A stretch of DNA of 64,000 nt, from assembly GCF_001027285.1 (NCBI RefSeq), contig NZ_CP011509.1:5030501-5094500 (forward strand), given 5' to 3'. A program made the position numbers and the translations under genes. The DNA is from Archangium gephyra (GTDB taxonomy: Bacteria; Myxococcota; Myxococcia; Myxococcales; Myxococcaceae). A model generated the notes under the pieces. The model was given only the letters and a program-made list of their open reading frames with translations. It was not told the DNA's origin and did not search any database. Positions 53,815 through 62,086 of the stretch are shown here, piece after piece; position 1 is the stretch's first letter; every line of letters begins with the position of its first letter.

Positions 53815-54726
53815 ATGGACTATCAGGAGCTATTGAACCAGGTGCTGGAGGAGGTCCGGCCGGTGCTGGGCCAGGGCAAGGTGGCCAGCTACATCCCGGC
53901 CCTGGCGCGGGTGGATCCGGGCCAGTTCGGCATGGCGCTGGCGACGGTGGACGGCGAGCTGTTCGGCGTCGGGGACTGGCGGACGCCTTTCTCCATCCAG
54001 AGCATCTCCAAGGTGTTCACGCTGGCCCTGGTGCTGGCCCGGGATGGGGATGCCCTCTGGCGCCGGGTCGGCAAGGAGCCCTCGGGCAATCCCTTCAACT
54101 CCCTGGTGCAGCTCGAGTACGAGCACGGCATCCCCCGCAACCCGTTCATCAACGCGGGGGCCCTGGTCATCACCGACCGGCTGAGCAGTCTCACGGGTGA
54201 TGCCCGGGGCGTGCTCCGGGAGTTCCTCCGGGCGGAGAGCGGCAATCCCTCGGTGGACTTCGATCCCGTCGTCGCCGCCTCGGAAGCGGAGCACGGCCAT
54301 CGCAACGCGGCCCTGGCCCACTTCATGGCGGGCTACGGCAACATCGAGAACCCCGTCCCGAACGTGCTCGAGCACTACTTCTGGCAGTGCTCGCTGGCGA
54401 TGAGCTGCGCGGACCTCGCGCGGGCCTGCGGCTTCCTGGCGCGCCATGGCCGGCGTGTCAGCGGCGAGCGTCTGCTCACACGCAGTCAGGCCAAACAGGT
54501 GAATGCGATCATGCTCACCTGTGGCACCTACGATGCCGCTGGGGAGTTCGCCTACCGGGTGGGCCTGCCCGGCAAGAGCGGTGTGGGAGGCGGCATCGTC
54601 GCCATCATCCCGAACCGCTGTGGCCTGTGCGTGTGGAGCCCGGGACTCGATGCCCGCGGCAACTCCGTGGCGGGCGTCGAGGCGCTGGACCGGTTCACCA
54701 CGCTGACCGGCCTGTCGGTGTTCTGA
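53815..54726 (+). CDS. glsA: Glutaminase A
   Basis: 303 residues, the usual size of serine-dependent glutaminases, which hydrolyse glutamine to glutamate and ammonia in the cytoplasm. Catalytic SxxK is Ser63-Ile-Ser-Lys66 in FSIQSISKVFTL; other conserved parts are EPSGNPFNSLVQLE, PRNPFINAGALV, HRNAALAHFMAGYGNI, YFWQCSL and KSGVGGGIVA. GGAGAGGG precedes ATG 53815. Confidence 0.96.
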   Translation: MDYQELLNQVLEEVRPVLGQGKVASYIPALARVDPGQFGMALATVDGELFGVGDWRTPFSIQSISKVFTLALVLARDGDALWRRVGKEPSGNPFNSLVQLEYEHGIPRNPFINAGALVITDRLSSLTGDARGVLREFLRAESGNPSVDFDPVVAASEAEHGHRNAALAHFMAGYGNIENPVPNVLEHYFWQCSLAMSCADLARACGFLARHGRRVSGERLLTRSQAKQVNAIMLTCGTYDAAGEFAYRVGLPGKSGVGGGIVAIIPNRCGLCVWSPGLDARGNSVAGVEALDRFTTLTGLSVF

Positions 54727-54735
54727 CGAGGCTCC

Positions 54736-55143
54736 TCAGCTCATCTTCTCCAGCAACCTCCGCAGCTCCTCCTGCTGCGCGGCGCTCAGGCGGCCGAGCC
54801 GCTCGCCGAACGCGTCCGACAACAGCGTCAGGCCCTGGTGCATCACCTTGCGCCCGGCCGGAGTGAGCCGCAGCCGGTGGCGCCGCATGTCCTCGGCGTC
54901 GATCTCCCGGCTCACGAAGCCCGCGGCCTCGAGCCGCTTCACGTACACCGTCACCGTCGGCTTGGGCATGCTCAGGGTTGCCGCCAGCTCCGCGGGGTAG
55001 GGGTGCTCCTCCAGCGCCGCGAGCACGAACAACTCCTTGGTCTCCATCCCCAGCCTGGCGACGTCCGGGGTGACGTGGGAGATGACCGACATCAGCAGCC
55101 GGTAGCTCAGTGACCAGATCTTCGCCGGGTCGATTTTCGACAT
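54736..55143 (-). CDS. MarR-family transcriptional regulator
   Basis: 135 residues. Winged helix: LGMETKELFVLAALEEHPYPAELAATL, recognition helix MPKPTVTVYVKRLEAAGFV, wing SREIDAEDMRRHRLRLTPAG. ATG 55143 is chosen; the frame extends upstream across the intergenic operator. Divergent from an aldo/keto reductase with 91 bases between, so it probably controls that gene and itself. Ligand unknown. Confidence 0.9.
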   Translation of the reverse strand: MSKIDPAKIWSLSYRLLMSVISHVTPDVARLGMETKELFVLAALEEHPYPAELAATLSMPKPTVTVYVKRLEAAGFVSREIDAEDMRRHRLRLTPAGRKVMHQGLTLLSDAFGERLGRLSAAQQEELRRLLEKMS

Positions 55144-55171
55144 GGTCCGTTGCGCGGAAAATGGTTCCAAA

Positions 55172-55185
55172 TTAAATAAGTTTAA
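55172..55185. promoter_or_regulatory. Probable MarR operator in an AT-rich divergent region
   Basis: TTAAA-TAAG-TTTAA, a 5-bp-arm palindrome, sits in the only strongly AT-rich stretch between the divergent MarR and aldo/keto reductase starts (55144-55234). Its location fits a repressor site covering both promoters. Confidence 0.6.
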
Positions 55186-55234
55186 AGCTGAATCATTTCG
55201 GCTTCCCCACGGTAGCACGTTCCCAGGAGCCTTC

Positions 55235-56320
55235 ATGCCTCTCGATCATTATGTGACGCTCGGCCGCTCGGGCCTTCGCGTCAGCCCGCTGTGCCTTGGT
55301 GCGATGACGTTCGGTGAAGGCCTCGGCTGGGGGTCCAGCGTCGAGGAGTCCCAGCAGATCATCGACCGGTACATCGAGCTCGGCGGCAACTTCATCGATA
55401 CGGCGAACTTCTACACGAAGAGCCACTCCGAGAAGATCATCGGAGACCACATCGGACGCCACCCCGCCCGGCGCGACCGCCTGGTGCTCGCGACCAAGTT
55501 CAGCGGAAACCTCTACCCGGGGGACCCGAACGGCGGTGGCTCCGGCCGCAAGTCCATCATCTCGGCGTGCGAGAATTCGCTGCGCCGCCTGCAGACGGAC
55601 TACATCGATCTGTACTGGCTGCATAACTGGGATGTGCACACGCCCATGGAGGAGACGATGGCCGCGCTCGAGGACCTCGTCCGCGCGGGCAAGGTGCGCT
55701 ACCTCGGCGTCTCCGACACGCCGGCCTGGAAGATCGTCGAAGCCAACATGCTGGCGCGCTTCCGCGGCTGGTCGGCGTTCATCGGACTGCAGATTGAGTA
55801 CTCGCTGCTGGAGCGCACCGTGGAGCAGGAGCTCGTCCCGATGGCGCGCGAGTTCGGCCTGGGCATCACGCCCTGGTCGCCGCTCAAGAGTGGCGCGCTC
55901 AGCGGCAAGTACACGCGCGCGAACGCGGGGAAGCTCAAGGGCGACCGGGGGATGTTCCTGGAGCCATACCTGAACGAGCGGACCTACACCGTCGTGGACG
56001 CGCTGGAGGCCATCGCCCGGGCGCACGAGAGCACCGTGGCGCGTGTGGCGCTGGCGTGGGTGCAGGCGCAGCCGGGCGTGACGTCCACCATCATCGGCGC
56101 GCGGCGGCTCTCGCAGCTCGAGGACAACGTGAAGGGGGTGGACGTGAAGCTCACCGCCGAGGAGCTGGGGCGCCTCGATGCGCTCACGAAGCCCGCGTTC
56201 GGATTCCCGCAGAGCATGCAGCCGATGTTCCCCGCCATCCACAACGGCGGCACGACGGTGAACGGCATCTACGCGCCCGCGTCCCCCTTCGGAATCGAGA
56301 AGGGTGAGAAGCCCTACTGA
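55235..56320 (+). CDS. Aldo/keto reductase
   Basis: 361-residue NADPH-dependent oxidoreductase of the YajO/Tas type. Catalytic Asp and Tyr are in FIDTANFYTKSHSE, the Lys in VLATKFSG and the His in YWLHNWD; the nucleotide-binding end reads TSTIIGARRLSQLEDN. CCAGGAG precedes ATG 55235. Divergent from a MarR repressor, so its expression is likely induced by an aldehyde or similar ligand; the substrate is not predictable. Confidence 0.93.
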   Translation: MPLDHYVTLGRSGLRVSPLCLGAMTFGEGLGWGSSVEESQQIIDRYIELGGNFIDTANFYTKSHSEKIIGDHIGRHPARRDRLVLATKFSGNLYPGDPNGGGSGRKSIISACENSLRRLQTDYIDLYWLHNWDVHTPMEETMAALEDLVRAGKVRYLGVSDTPAWKIVEANMLARFRGWSAFIGLQIEYSLLERTVEQELVPMAREFGLGITPWSPLKSGALSGKYTRANAGKLKGDRGMFLEPYLNERTYTVVDALEAIARAHESTVARVALAWVQAQPGVTSTIIGARRLSQLEDNVKGVDVKLTAEELGRLDALTKPAFGFPQSMQPMFPAIHNGGTTVNGIYAPASPFGIEKGEKPY

Positions 56321-56349
56321 CGGAGCGTGAAGCCCAGCGCCGCCGTGAG

Positions 56350-57228
56350 CTAGGACGGCGTGTCCTCATGCAAGGTCCTGAGGATCGCGCGCAGCTTGTC
56401 GGGGTTGCGCGTGACGTAGATGGTGACGATCCGGCCCTCCTCGATGGCGAGGGCCGTGGATTGCCAGACGCCATCGGACTCGACGGTCACGAACCCGGGC
56501 AGCCCGTCGATCTTCCCCTCGTACACGAGGCGCGAGGCGTTGGGGCCCGTGCGCTGCAGCAGTCCCGTGACGAAGCGCAGGTTCTTTTCAAGTCCGTAGA
56601 TGGGATTGAGGGCCGCCTTCGCCTTGCCACCGCCATCGGAGTACAGGACCACATCCTGGGCGAGCAGCGTCTGGAGCACGCCCAGGTCTCCGCTCCGGGT
56701 CGCGGTGAAGAACGCCGAGGCCAGCTCGCGGCCCTGCTCTTCCGTCACGGGAAAGCGGGGCCGGGCCTCGCGCACATGGCCTCGCGCCCGGCTCGCGAGC
56801 TGCCGGCAGGCGGCGGGGTCGCGGTCGATGGCCCGGGCCACCTCGTCGAAGTCCATGCCGAACACGTCGTGGAGCAGGAACGCGGCCCGCTCCAGGGGGG
56901 ACAAGCGCTCCAGGGCCATCATCAGGGTCAGCGTCAAGTCATCACCCTCCATGGGCTCGACGATGGGCTCGGGCAACCACGTGCCCACGTACTGCTCGCG
57001 CCGGACGCGGGCGGACTTCAGGACGTCCAGGCACAGGCGCGTCACCGTGCGCACGAGCACGGCGCCCGCGTCCCGGACGGAAGCCCGGTCCGTCTGGTGC
57101 CAGCGCAGCCAGGCTTCCTGCACCACGTCCTCCGCCTCCGCGGCACTTCCCAGCATCCGGTAGGCGATGCGGAGCAGCCGCGGGCGGAGGGGATCGAAGC
57201 GGCTCGTGGAATTCTCTTCAGGCGGCAT
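56350..57228 (-). CDS. ECF41-type RNA polymerase sigma factor (SigJ-like) with SnoaL-like C-terminal domain
   Basis: 292 residues. Sigma region 2 (LLRIAYRMLGSAAEAEDVVQEAWLRW) and region 4 (LSPLERAAFLLHDVFGMDFDEVARAI) are followed by a C-terminal extension of about 120 residues with a SnoaL-like fold and the ECF41 hallmark SDGGGKAKAALNP. ECF41 factors have no classical anti-sigma partner; the extension controls activity. The ATG 57228 overlaps the end of the carboxymuconolactone decarboxylase gene by 11 bases, matching the conserved ECF41 gene pair. Confidence 0.93.
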   Translation of the reverse strand: MPPEENSTSRFDPLRPRLLRIAYRMLGSAAEAEDVVQEAWLRWHQTDRASVRDAGAVLVRTVTRLCLDVLKSARVRREQYVGTWLPEPIVEPMEGDDLTLTLMMALERLSPLERAAFLLHDVFGMDFDEVARAIDRDPAACRQLASRARGHVREARPRFPVTEEQGRELASAFFTATRSGDLGVLQTLLAQDVVLYSDGGGKAKAALNPIYGLEKNLRFVTGLLQRTGPNASRLVYEGKIDGLPGFVTVESDGVWQSTALAIEEGRIVTIYVTRNPDKLRAILRTLHEDTPS

Positions 57229-57679
57229 CACTGCGCGAGGCTACCGGATGAATGCTCCGGAAGCCGATGGCGATCCGGTTCCAGGCGTTGATGGTGGTGA
57301 TCATCAGGGTCAACTTCACCACCTCCTCCTTGGAGAAGTGCGCCCGGAGCGCCTCGTAGTCCGCGTCCGGCGCGTGGGTCTGGGAGACGAGCGTCAGGGC
57401 CTCGGTCCAGCCCAGGGCCGCCCGCTCGCGGTCCGTGTAGAGGGGCGACTCGCGCCAGGCATTCAGCAGGTAGATGCGATCCTCGGTCTCTCCGTGGGCG
57501 CGGGCGTCCCGGGTGTGCATGTGGATGCAGAAAGCGCAGCCGTTGAGCTGGGAGGCGCGGATCTTCACCAGCTCCAGGAGGCTCTTCTCGAGCCCACTGC
57601 TCTCGACCTTCTCGCTCAGGGAGATCATGGCCTTCAGCAGTTCCGGCTCGGCCGTGTAGGGATTCAACCTCGGGTTCAT
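57218..57679 (-). CDS. Carboxymuconolactone decarboxylase/AhpD-family protein (ECF41 target)
   Basis: 153 residues. The AhpD redox motif is NGCAFCIHMHTRDAR (CxxCxxxH). These proteins are the usual partner genes of ECF41 sigma factors. ATG 57679 behind GGAG is chosen; the frame is open up to an ATG at 57748, but that stretch is the promoter. It overlaps the sigma factor gene by 11 bases, forming an operon under the ECF41 promoter. Likely peroxide- or quinone-related redox enzyme; substrate unknown. Confidence 0.92.
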   Translation of the reverse strand: MNPRLNPYTAEPELLKAMISLSEKVESSGLEKSLLELVKIRASQLNGCAFCIHMHTRDARAHGETEDRIYLLNAWRESPLYTDRERAALGWTEALTLVSQTHAPDADYEALRAHFSKEEVVKLTLMITTINAWNRIAIGFRSIHPVASRSDAA

Positions 57680-57720
57680 GTGCGGCTCCATTCCGGGCAG
57701 AAGTGCCTGCCCGCCCCCAG

Positions 57721-57747
57721 GACGAAATACCCGCACCGGTTGTGACA
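57721..57747 (-). promoter_or_regulatory. ECF41-type promoter of the decarboxylase-sigma operon
   Basis: On the minus strand TGTCACA (57747-57741), then 16 bases, then CGTC (57724-57721). This is the published ECF41 promoter consensus with its spacing. It lies 42 bases before ATG 57679, so the sigma factor should drive its own operon. Confidence 0.88.
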
Positions 57748-57866
57748 TGGCGTCCCGTGGGCCACCTGAAAGATAGGGGCTACCCGGTGATGGAGGGGGG
57801 CCTGCTCAGCTGGCCTCGGAGCGGCGGACCGGTCGCCTCCAGGCGGGGGGCCGGTCCGCTCGTCGT

Positions 57867-60800
57867 TCAGCGACTGGCCTTCACGGCCTCGAGGTTGTCG
57901 TCCTTCTCACGTACCTCCCAGTCGAGCAGGTGGTACGGGTCGATGCCGGCCAGGACGGGCTTGCGCGGCACTGTCACCGTGATCGTCTGCTCGCCGGGGC
58001 GGATGCGATGCATCCGCACGTACAGCGGCGCGCTCAGCTCACCGGCGCCCTCCTCGGCGGGGCCGAAGACGCCGATCGGCACCCACTCGTCCATCGGCAC
58101 TTCGGTCTCCACGCCCGCGCTGTCGTACACCCTCTTGCGGGCCCGCACGTCGAGCGTCACCTGCCACGTGTCGGCTCCGGTCTGCTCCGCCATGGCTCGC
58201 TTCGTCTCGAACTCCCAGAGCGTGTTCACCTCGAACAGGTCGTGCAGGAGGGGCTTCAGCGCGTCCGGTGTGACCGCGCGGAGCTCGCGATACAGGTCCA
58301 GGGTGGTCGCCCGGGGGGCCCCGGCCGAGTCGTGCTTCTCGATCAGGCGCCGCAGGGCGAGGTTCACCTGATCCACACCGACGTACTCGCTCAAGGCGTA
58401 CATCGCGAAGGGACCCCTGCGGTAGGAGAGGTACGGATCGAGCGCCCGGAGCAACGGTTCACCGCGGCGGATCGGCGGGTACGGATGGGGTTGCCGCATG
58501 AAGGCCAGGAGCCGCCGAAGCTCCTCCTCGCCGCGTGACGCTTTCACGGCCTGCATCGCGGAGTACCAGGCGAGTCCCTCGCTCAGAAACGGAGCCCCCT
58601 CGACGAGTGCGTAGGGGAGGGTCCACTGGTGCGCCATCTCGTGTGCCACCACCGCGGAGGGGAAATCGAGGCTCCTCTCTTCATCCTCGGGACGCCAGAA
58701 GGGGAAGCCCTCCCCATGGGTGAGCATGCTGGCCTCGGCGTGCATCCCCGTGCCGGGGCGGCCGGGATGCTCGACGACGCTGAGGTGGTGGTACGGATAG
58801 GGACCGAACTGCTCGGTGTAGTAGTCCAGCGAGGCCCGCACGCTTCGCATCACGCGGTCCAGGTGCGCGGTGTGTTCCGGGTGATGGAAGATCCGGATCA
58901 CGACATCCTTCCACCGTCCTTCATGCACCGCGTAGTGGGCGGAGAAGAAGGCCCACTCGCTCCCGATCGGGGCATCGCTGGAGTAGTGGAAGTAGCGGCG
59001 GCCGCCTTCGGTCCACGTCCGGCGCAACGCTCCCGGCGCGACGGCGACCTGGTCCTCGTCCGTTCCCACCACCGCCTCGAATGCGATCCCCCCACCGCGT
59101 GACGCGGGCTCGCGCGCTTCGGCGTCGGAGAGAGCGGCGAGCACCGGGCGCGGCTCGAGCCCGTGCGCCCGCCGGTCCGAGGCGCTCACGAGCTCGCGAT
59201 GCCGCTGATAGCCGACGGAGGGGAACCACGCCCCATTGGTGAAGGCGCTGCCGTTCGCCACCACCGAGGGGTCGACGCCGCGGTTGCCGAAGCCACGCTG
59301 CTCGACATGCACCTCGAAATCGAGCCGCAGCGTGCCGCCGGGCTCGAGCGGCCTCTCGAGGGCGTAGATCCGGTGGCCGTGTTCCGCGTCGTCGACCGTG
59401 AGCGTCGCCGTCCGGTCGAAGGTGACCGCTCGGGTCTCGACGCCACCCGCCGCCGTCGCCACGTGGATGGAATCGATCGGCAGTGCGCTGCCATTCACCA
59501 GACGGTAGGTGCCGCGGAGCTCCACCGCCCGCCGCTCGGGGTAGAGCTCGACTCGCAGGTGGGCCCCTGTCAGCCGGGGCTGCGGGATGCTCTCGTACCG
59601 CCTGTAGCGTCGCTCGTACTCGGCGCGCCGCTCGGTGATGTCGGACCCGCTGAGATACGGGTTCAGGACGTGGGTGTTATAGAGGATGAAGCCGCCCAGC
59701 GTCAGGATGAGCACCGCCGCCGCGCCTGCGACCCAGGCCGTGGGACGCGTGAAACGATGGCGCGCCAGCTGGAGCCGCACGCCGAGGCCGCTGTCCTTGC
59801 CGCGCACCCAGAGCAGCCTCGCCACCACCGCGAGCAGCAGCGCCCACGCAGCCCAGTAGAGCTTGAACCACAACCACGGCCCGAGGAACGGCCCGAACCC
59901 GCGCATCTCCGTGTAGGACCACCCCGGGCCGGCCCCATAGACGAGCAGGTTGTGCTCAATCCCGAGGACCGCCGCCAGCACGGCGATGAACACGAAGGCC
60001 ATGATGGCCACCAGGTGACCGACGTACTTCTGGTCCACCAGCACGTGCACCACGAGGGCGAGCAGCGCGAAGAGGAGGTATTCGGGAAGCTGAAGCCCCA
60101 ACAGGACTTTCAGGTACAGCCCCGGCTCGAAGTCCTGATACCCCCGAATCACCTGGGCAAGCATCCCGGCCGTTGTCAGCAGTGCCATGAACACGGCGAG
60201 CACGAGGCCGAGTCCCAGGAGCTTGCCGAGGAGAGGGGCCCATTCCGACCCCGGCAGGGCACCGGTGAGCTCGCCCAGTCCGGCTTCCCGCTCCCGCCAG
60301 ACCAGCTCGCCGGCGAAGAACACGATGAGGAGCGGGATGATCACCCAGCGGCTCAGCTCGGCGGAGAGAGGGGCTGTCAGTTCTCTGAGGACTCGCGCGG
60401 TCGTGGGGACCAGCGGGGCGCCGATGGACACCAATTGATCGAGCACCACGGGCACCGTCAGCAACGGAATGCCCACCAGCAGGGCGAGTCCAGCCCCGCT
60501 CGTGGCGATGGTCCGGAATGACGTCCACGCGATGGCGAGCGTCTGACGCGCATGGAAGGCGAAGCCGAACATCCGTGGGGCCCGCGGGACGGAGGTGGGC
60601 GCGCTCGCCGTGACGCCGATGCCCTCCGGCCTCGGGGAGTGCGCATCCTGGCGGCGCTTCCCGCGCCTCCACCCGCTGCTCTCGGTCCGATGGGCGAAGC
60701 GAAAGCGCAGGGCGGTGACCGCGAGAGCCCCTAGCGCGATGCCGAGCCACAGGAGGCGGTTCGTGAGCACCGAGCCCTTCAGCTCGAGCAGGCGCCAACT

Positions 60801-61481
60801 CTTCTCGCTCGTCGTCCATGAATGCGACAGATCTTCGACGATGAAGCGGATACCGATCGGATCCAGCAGCGTCCCCAGGCCCCGCTTGAAGAGCAGCAGG
60901 GAGGCGACGAAGAAGCCCATGAAGAAGAGGAGCAGGCTTCCGAGGTAGCTCGCCATGGCACGGCCGCTCCGCGCCGCCAGCGAGAACTGGAGCGCCGTCG
61001 CGACGAAGGCGTTCGGCAGCGCGATGAAGGCGTAGGCCGTGAGGTATGCAGCCGGCCGGAACGGACCGATCGCCTCGGCATCCACGCCAGGCGCGTAGAC
61101 ACCCAGCAGGATGCCCACCGGCACGGCGAGCAGGATCAAGGCATTGAGCACGAGGGCGGCGAGGAATCGCCCTCCGAGGTACTCGGCCTTGCTGATGGGG
61201 AGGGTGTAGGTGAGGGGATGCATGCCCGTCGCCACGTCCCGCGCCGCCGCGTCGCCGGCGACGGCCGCGGCCACCAGGAGCCAGATCAGGCTGCCGAAGA
61301 CCGTGGTCTTCGCGATGGCGAAGGGCGAGTTGAGAAAAAAGTCCTCGTAGAGCGCCTCGGCGAGGGAGGCGTCTCTCGTCATCAGGAAATCGAAGACGAG
61401 CAGGACGGCGAAGAAGAGCCAGGGCCAGGCACGGCGTCCCTGGTAGGCGAGCTCGAAGCGGCAGATCGCCAGGAACTTCAT
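57867..61481 (-). CDS. ABC-2-type permease fused to an M1-family aminopeptidase domain
   Basis: 1204 residues. The first two thirds hold two ABC-2 permease blocks (start MKFLAICRFELAYQGRRAWP; second block FHARQTLAIAWTSFRTIATSG), each with about six helices, and a spacer helix at about 59760-59650. The C-terminal part is an M1 peptidase: GTGMHAEASML in place of GAMEN, and the zinc motif VVAHEMAHQW (58650-58625) with the third ligand Glu in LSEGLAWY. Such permease-peptidase fusions occur in Bacteroidetes and Proteobacteria. The ATG overlaps the stop of the ABC ATPase gene by four bases (ATGA), but that ATPase lacks its core, so the transporter may be unpowered or use another ATPase. Confidence 0.9.
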   Translation of the reverse strand: MKFLAICRFELAYQGRRAWPWLFFAVLLVFDFLMTRDASLAEALYEDFFLNSPFAIAKTTVFGSLIWLLVAAAVAGDAAARDVATGMHPLTYTLPISKAEYLGGRFLAALVLNALILLAVPVGILLGVYAPGVDAEAIGPFRPAAYLTAYAFIALPNAFVATALQFSLAARSGRAMASYLGSLLLFFMGFFVASLLLFKRGLGTLLDPIGIRFIVEDLSHSWTTSEKSWRLLELKGSVLTNRLLWLGIALGALAVTALRFRFAHRTESSGWRRGKRRQDAHSPRPEGIGVTASAPTSVPRAPRMFGFAFHARQTLAIAWTSFRTIATSGAGLALLVGIPLLTVPVVLDQLVSIGAPLVPTTARVLRELTAPLSAELSRWVIIPLLIVFFAGELVWREREAGLGELTGALPGSEWAPLLGKLLGLGLVLAVFMALLTTAGMLAQVIRGYQDFEPGLYLKVLLGLQLPEYLLFALLALVVHVLVDQKYVGHLVAIMAFVFIAVLAAVLGIEHNLLVYGAGPGWSYTEMRGFGPFLGPWLWFKLYWAAWALLLAVVARLLWVRGKDSGLGVRLQLARHRFTRPTAWVAGAAAVLILTLGGFILYNTHVLNPYLSGSDITERRAEYERRYRRYESIPQPRLTGAHLRVELYPERRAVELRGTYRLVNGSALPIDSIHVATAAGGVETRAVTFDRTATLTVDDAEHGHRIYALERPLEPGGTLRLDFEVHVEQRGFGNRGVDPSVVANGSAFTNGAWFPSVGYQRHRELVSASDRRAHGLEPRPVLAALSDAEAREPASRGGGIAFEAVVGTDEDQVAVAPGALRRTWTEGGRRYFHYSSDAPIGSEWAFFSAHYAVHEGRWKDVVIRIFHHPEHTAHLDRVMRSVRASLDYYTEQFGPYPYHHLSVVEHPGRPGTGMHAEASMLTHGEGFPFWRPEDEERSLDFPSAVVAHEMAHQWTLPYALVEGAPFLSEGLAWYSAMQAVKASRGEEELRRLLAFMRQPHPYPPIRRGEPLLRALDPYLSYRRGPFAMYALSEYVGVDQVNLALRRLIEKHDSAGAPRATTLDLYRELRAVTPDALKPLLHDLFEVNTLWEFETKRAMAEQTGADTWQVTLDVRARKRVYDSAGVETEVPMDEWVPIGVFGPAEEGAGELSAPLYVRMHRIRPGEQTITVTVPRKPVLAGIDPYHLLDWEVREKDDNLEAVKASR

Positions 61482-61951
61482 GGCGCGGCCTCCGGCTCTG
61501 GCTGCTCGCGGCGCCGGCCGAGGTGCCCCGCCATCGTGCTGAAGTAGACGTCCTCGAGGTCCGGTTCGACGGGCTCGAAGCCAGGGCCGGGCGCCGTGTC
61601 GCTGAAGACGCGCACGACCGTGCGCCCGGCGAGGAGCTTCGTCGAGATCACCGCGTGCTCGCGCTCCACCGCGGGCAGCTCGTGCTTCGAGATGATCCGG
61701 CGCCAGATGCGGCCGTGCAGGCCGGCGACCGCGCGCAGCGGCTCCGCCTCCAGCAGGAGCTCCCCCTGGTCGATGATCGCCATCCGCGTGCACAGCTCGC
61801 TCACGTCCTCGACGATGTGCGTCGACAGCAGGACGGCGCCGTTGGGCCCGAGCAGGCCGTACATCCCCGCTGGGATCGTGAGCGTCACGTCCTTCAGCGC
61901 CCGCACGCCGTTGGGGTACGTCTTGGATACGCCTCGAATGCGCAGCTCCAC
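61478..61951 (-). pseudogene. ABC transporter ATPase with the catalytic core deleted in frame
   Basis: 157 codons against about 290 for relatives. It starts normally (RIRGVSKTYPNGVRALKDVT) and reaches the Walker A beginning GLLGPNGA, then jumps at about 61834 to VLLSTHIVEDVSELCTRMAI, which in intact relatives follows Walker B and the D-loop. Missing are the Walker A Lys-Ser/Thr, Q-loop, signature and Walker B; the frame is kept to the normal C-terminus. It cannot hydrolyse ATP. Coupled by ATGA to the permease-peptidase gene. A sequencing or assembly deletion is the main alternative. Confidence 0.82.
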
Positions 61952-62086
61952 GGGGGTCTCCTCATGCCGGCGTGCCTCGACCGTTCTCAGAGGGAGGAAT
62001 GTGGCAGCGTCGGCGCTCGAGGTTCCGGGAGGTTGCCCGAACGGTCGGTATGCCGCGGGGAGCGGTCGCAGGGGGGCCTGGGCCCA

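Noticed and set aside
57680-57748. N-terminal extension of the carboxymuconolactone decarboxylase to ATG 57748
   Set aside because: The stretch is the ECF41 promoter and lacks homology; a ribosome binding site precedes ATG 57679.
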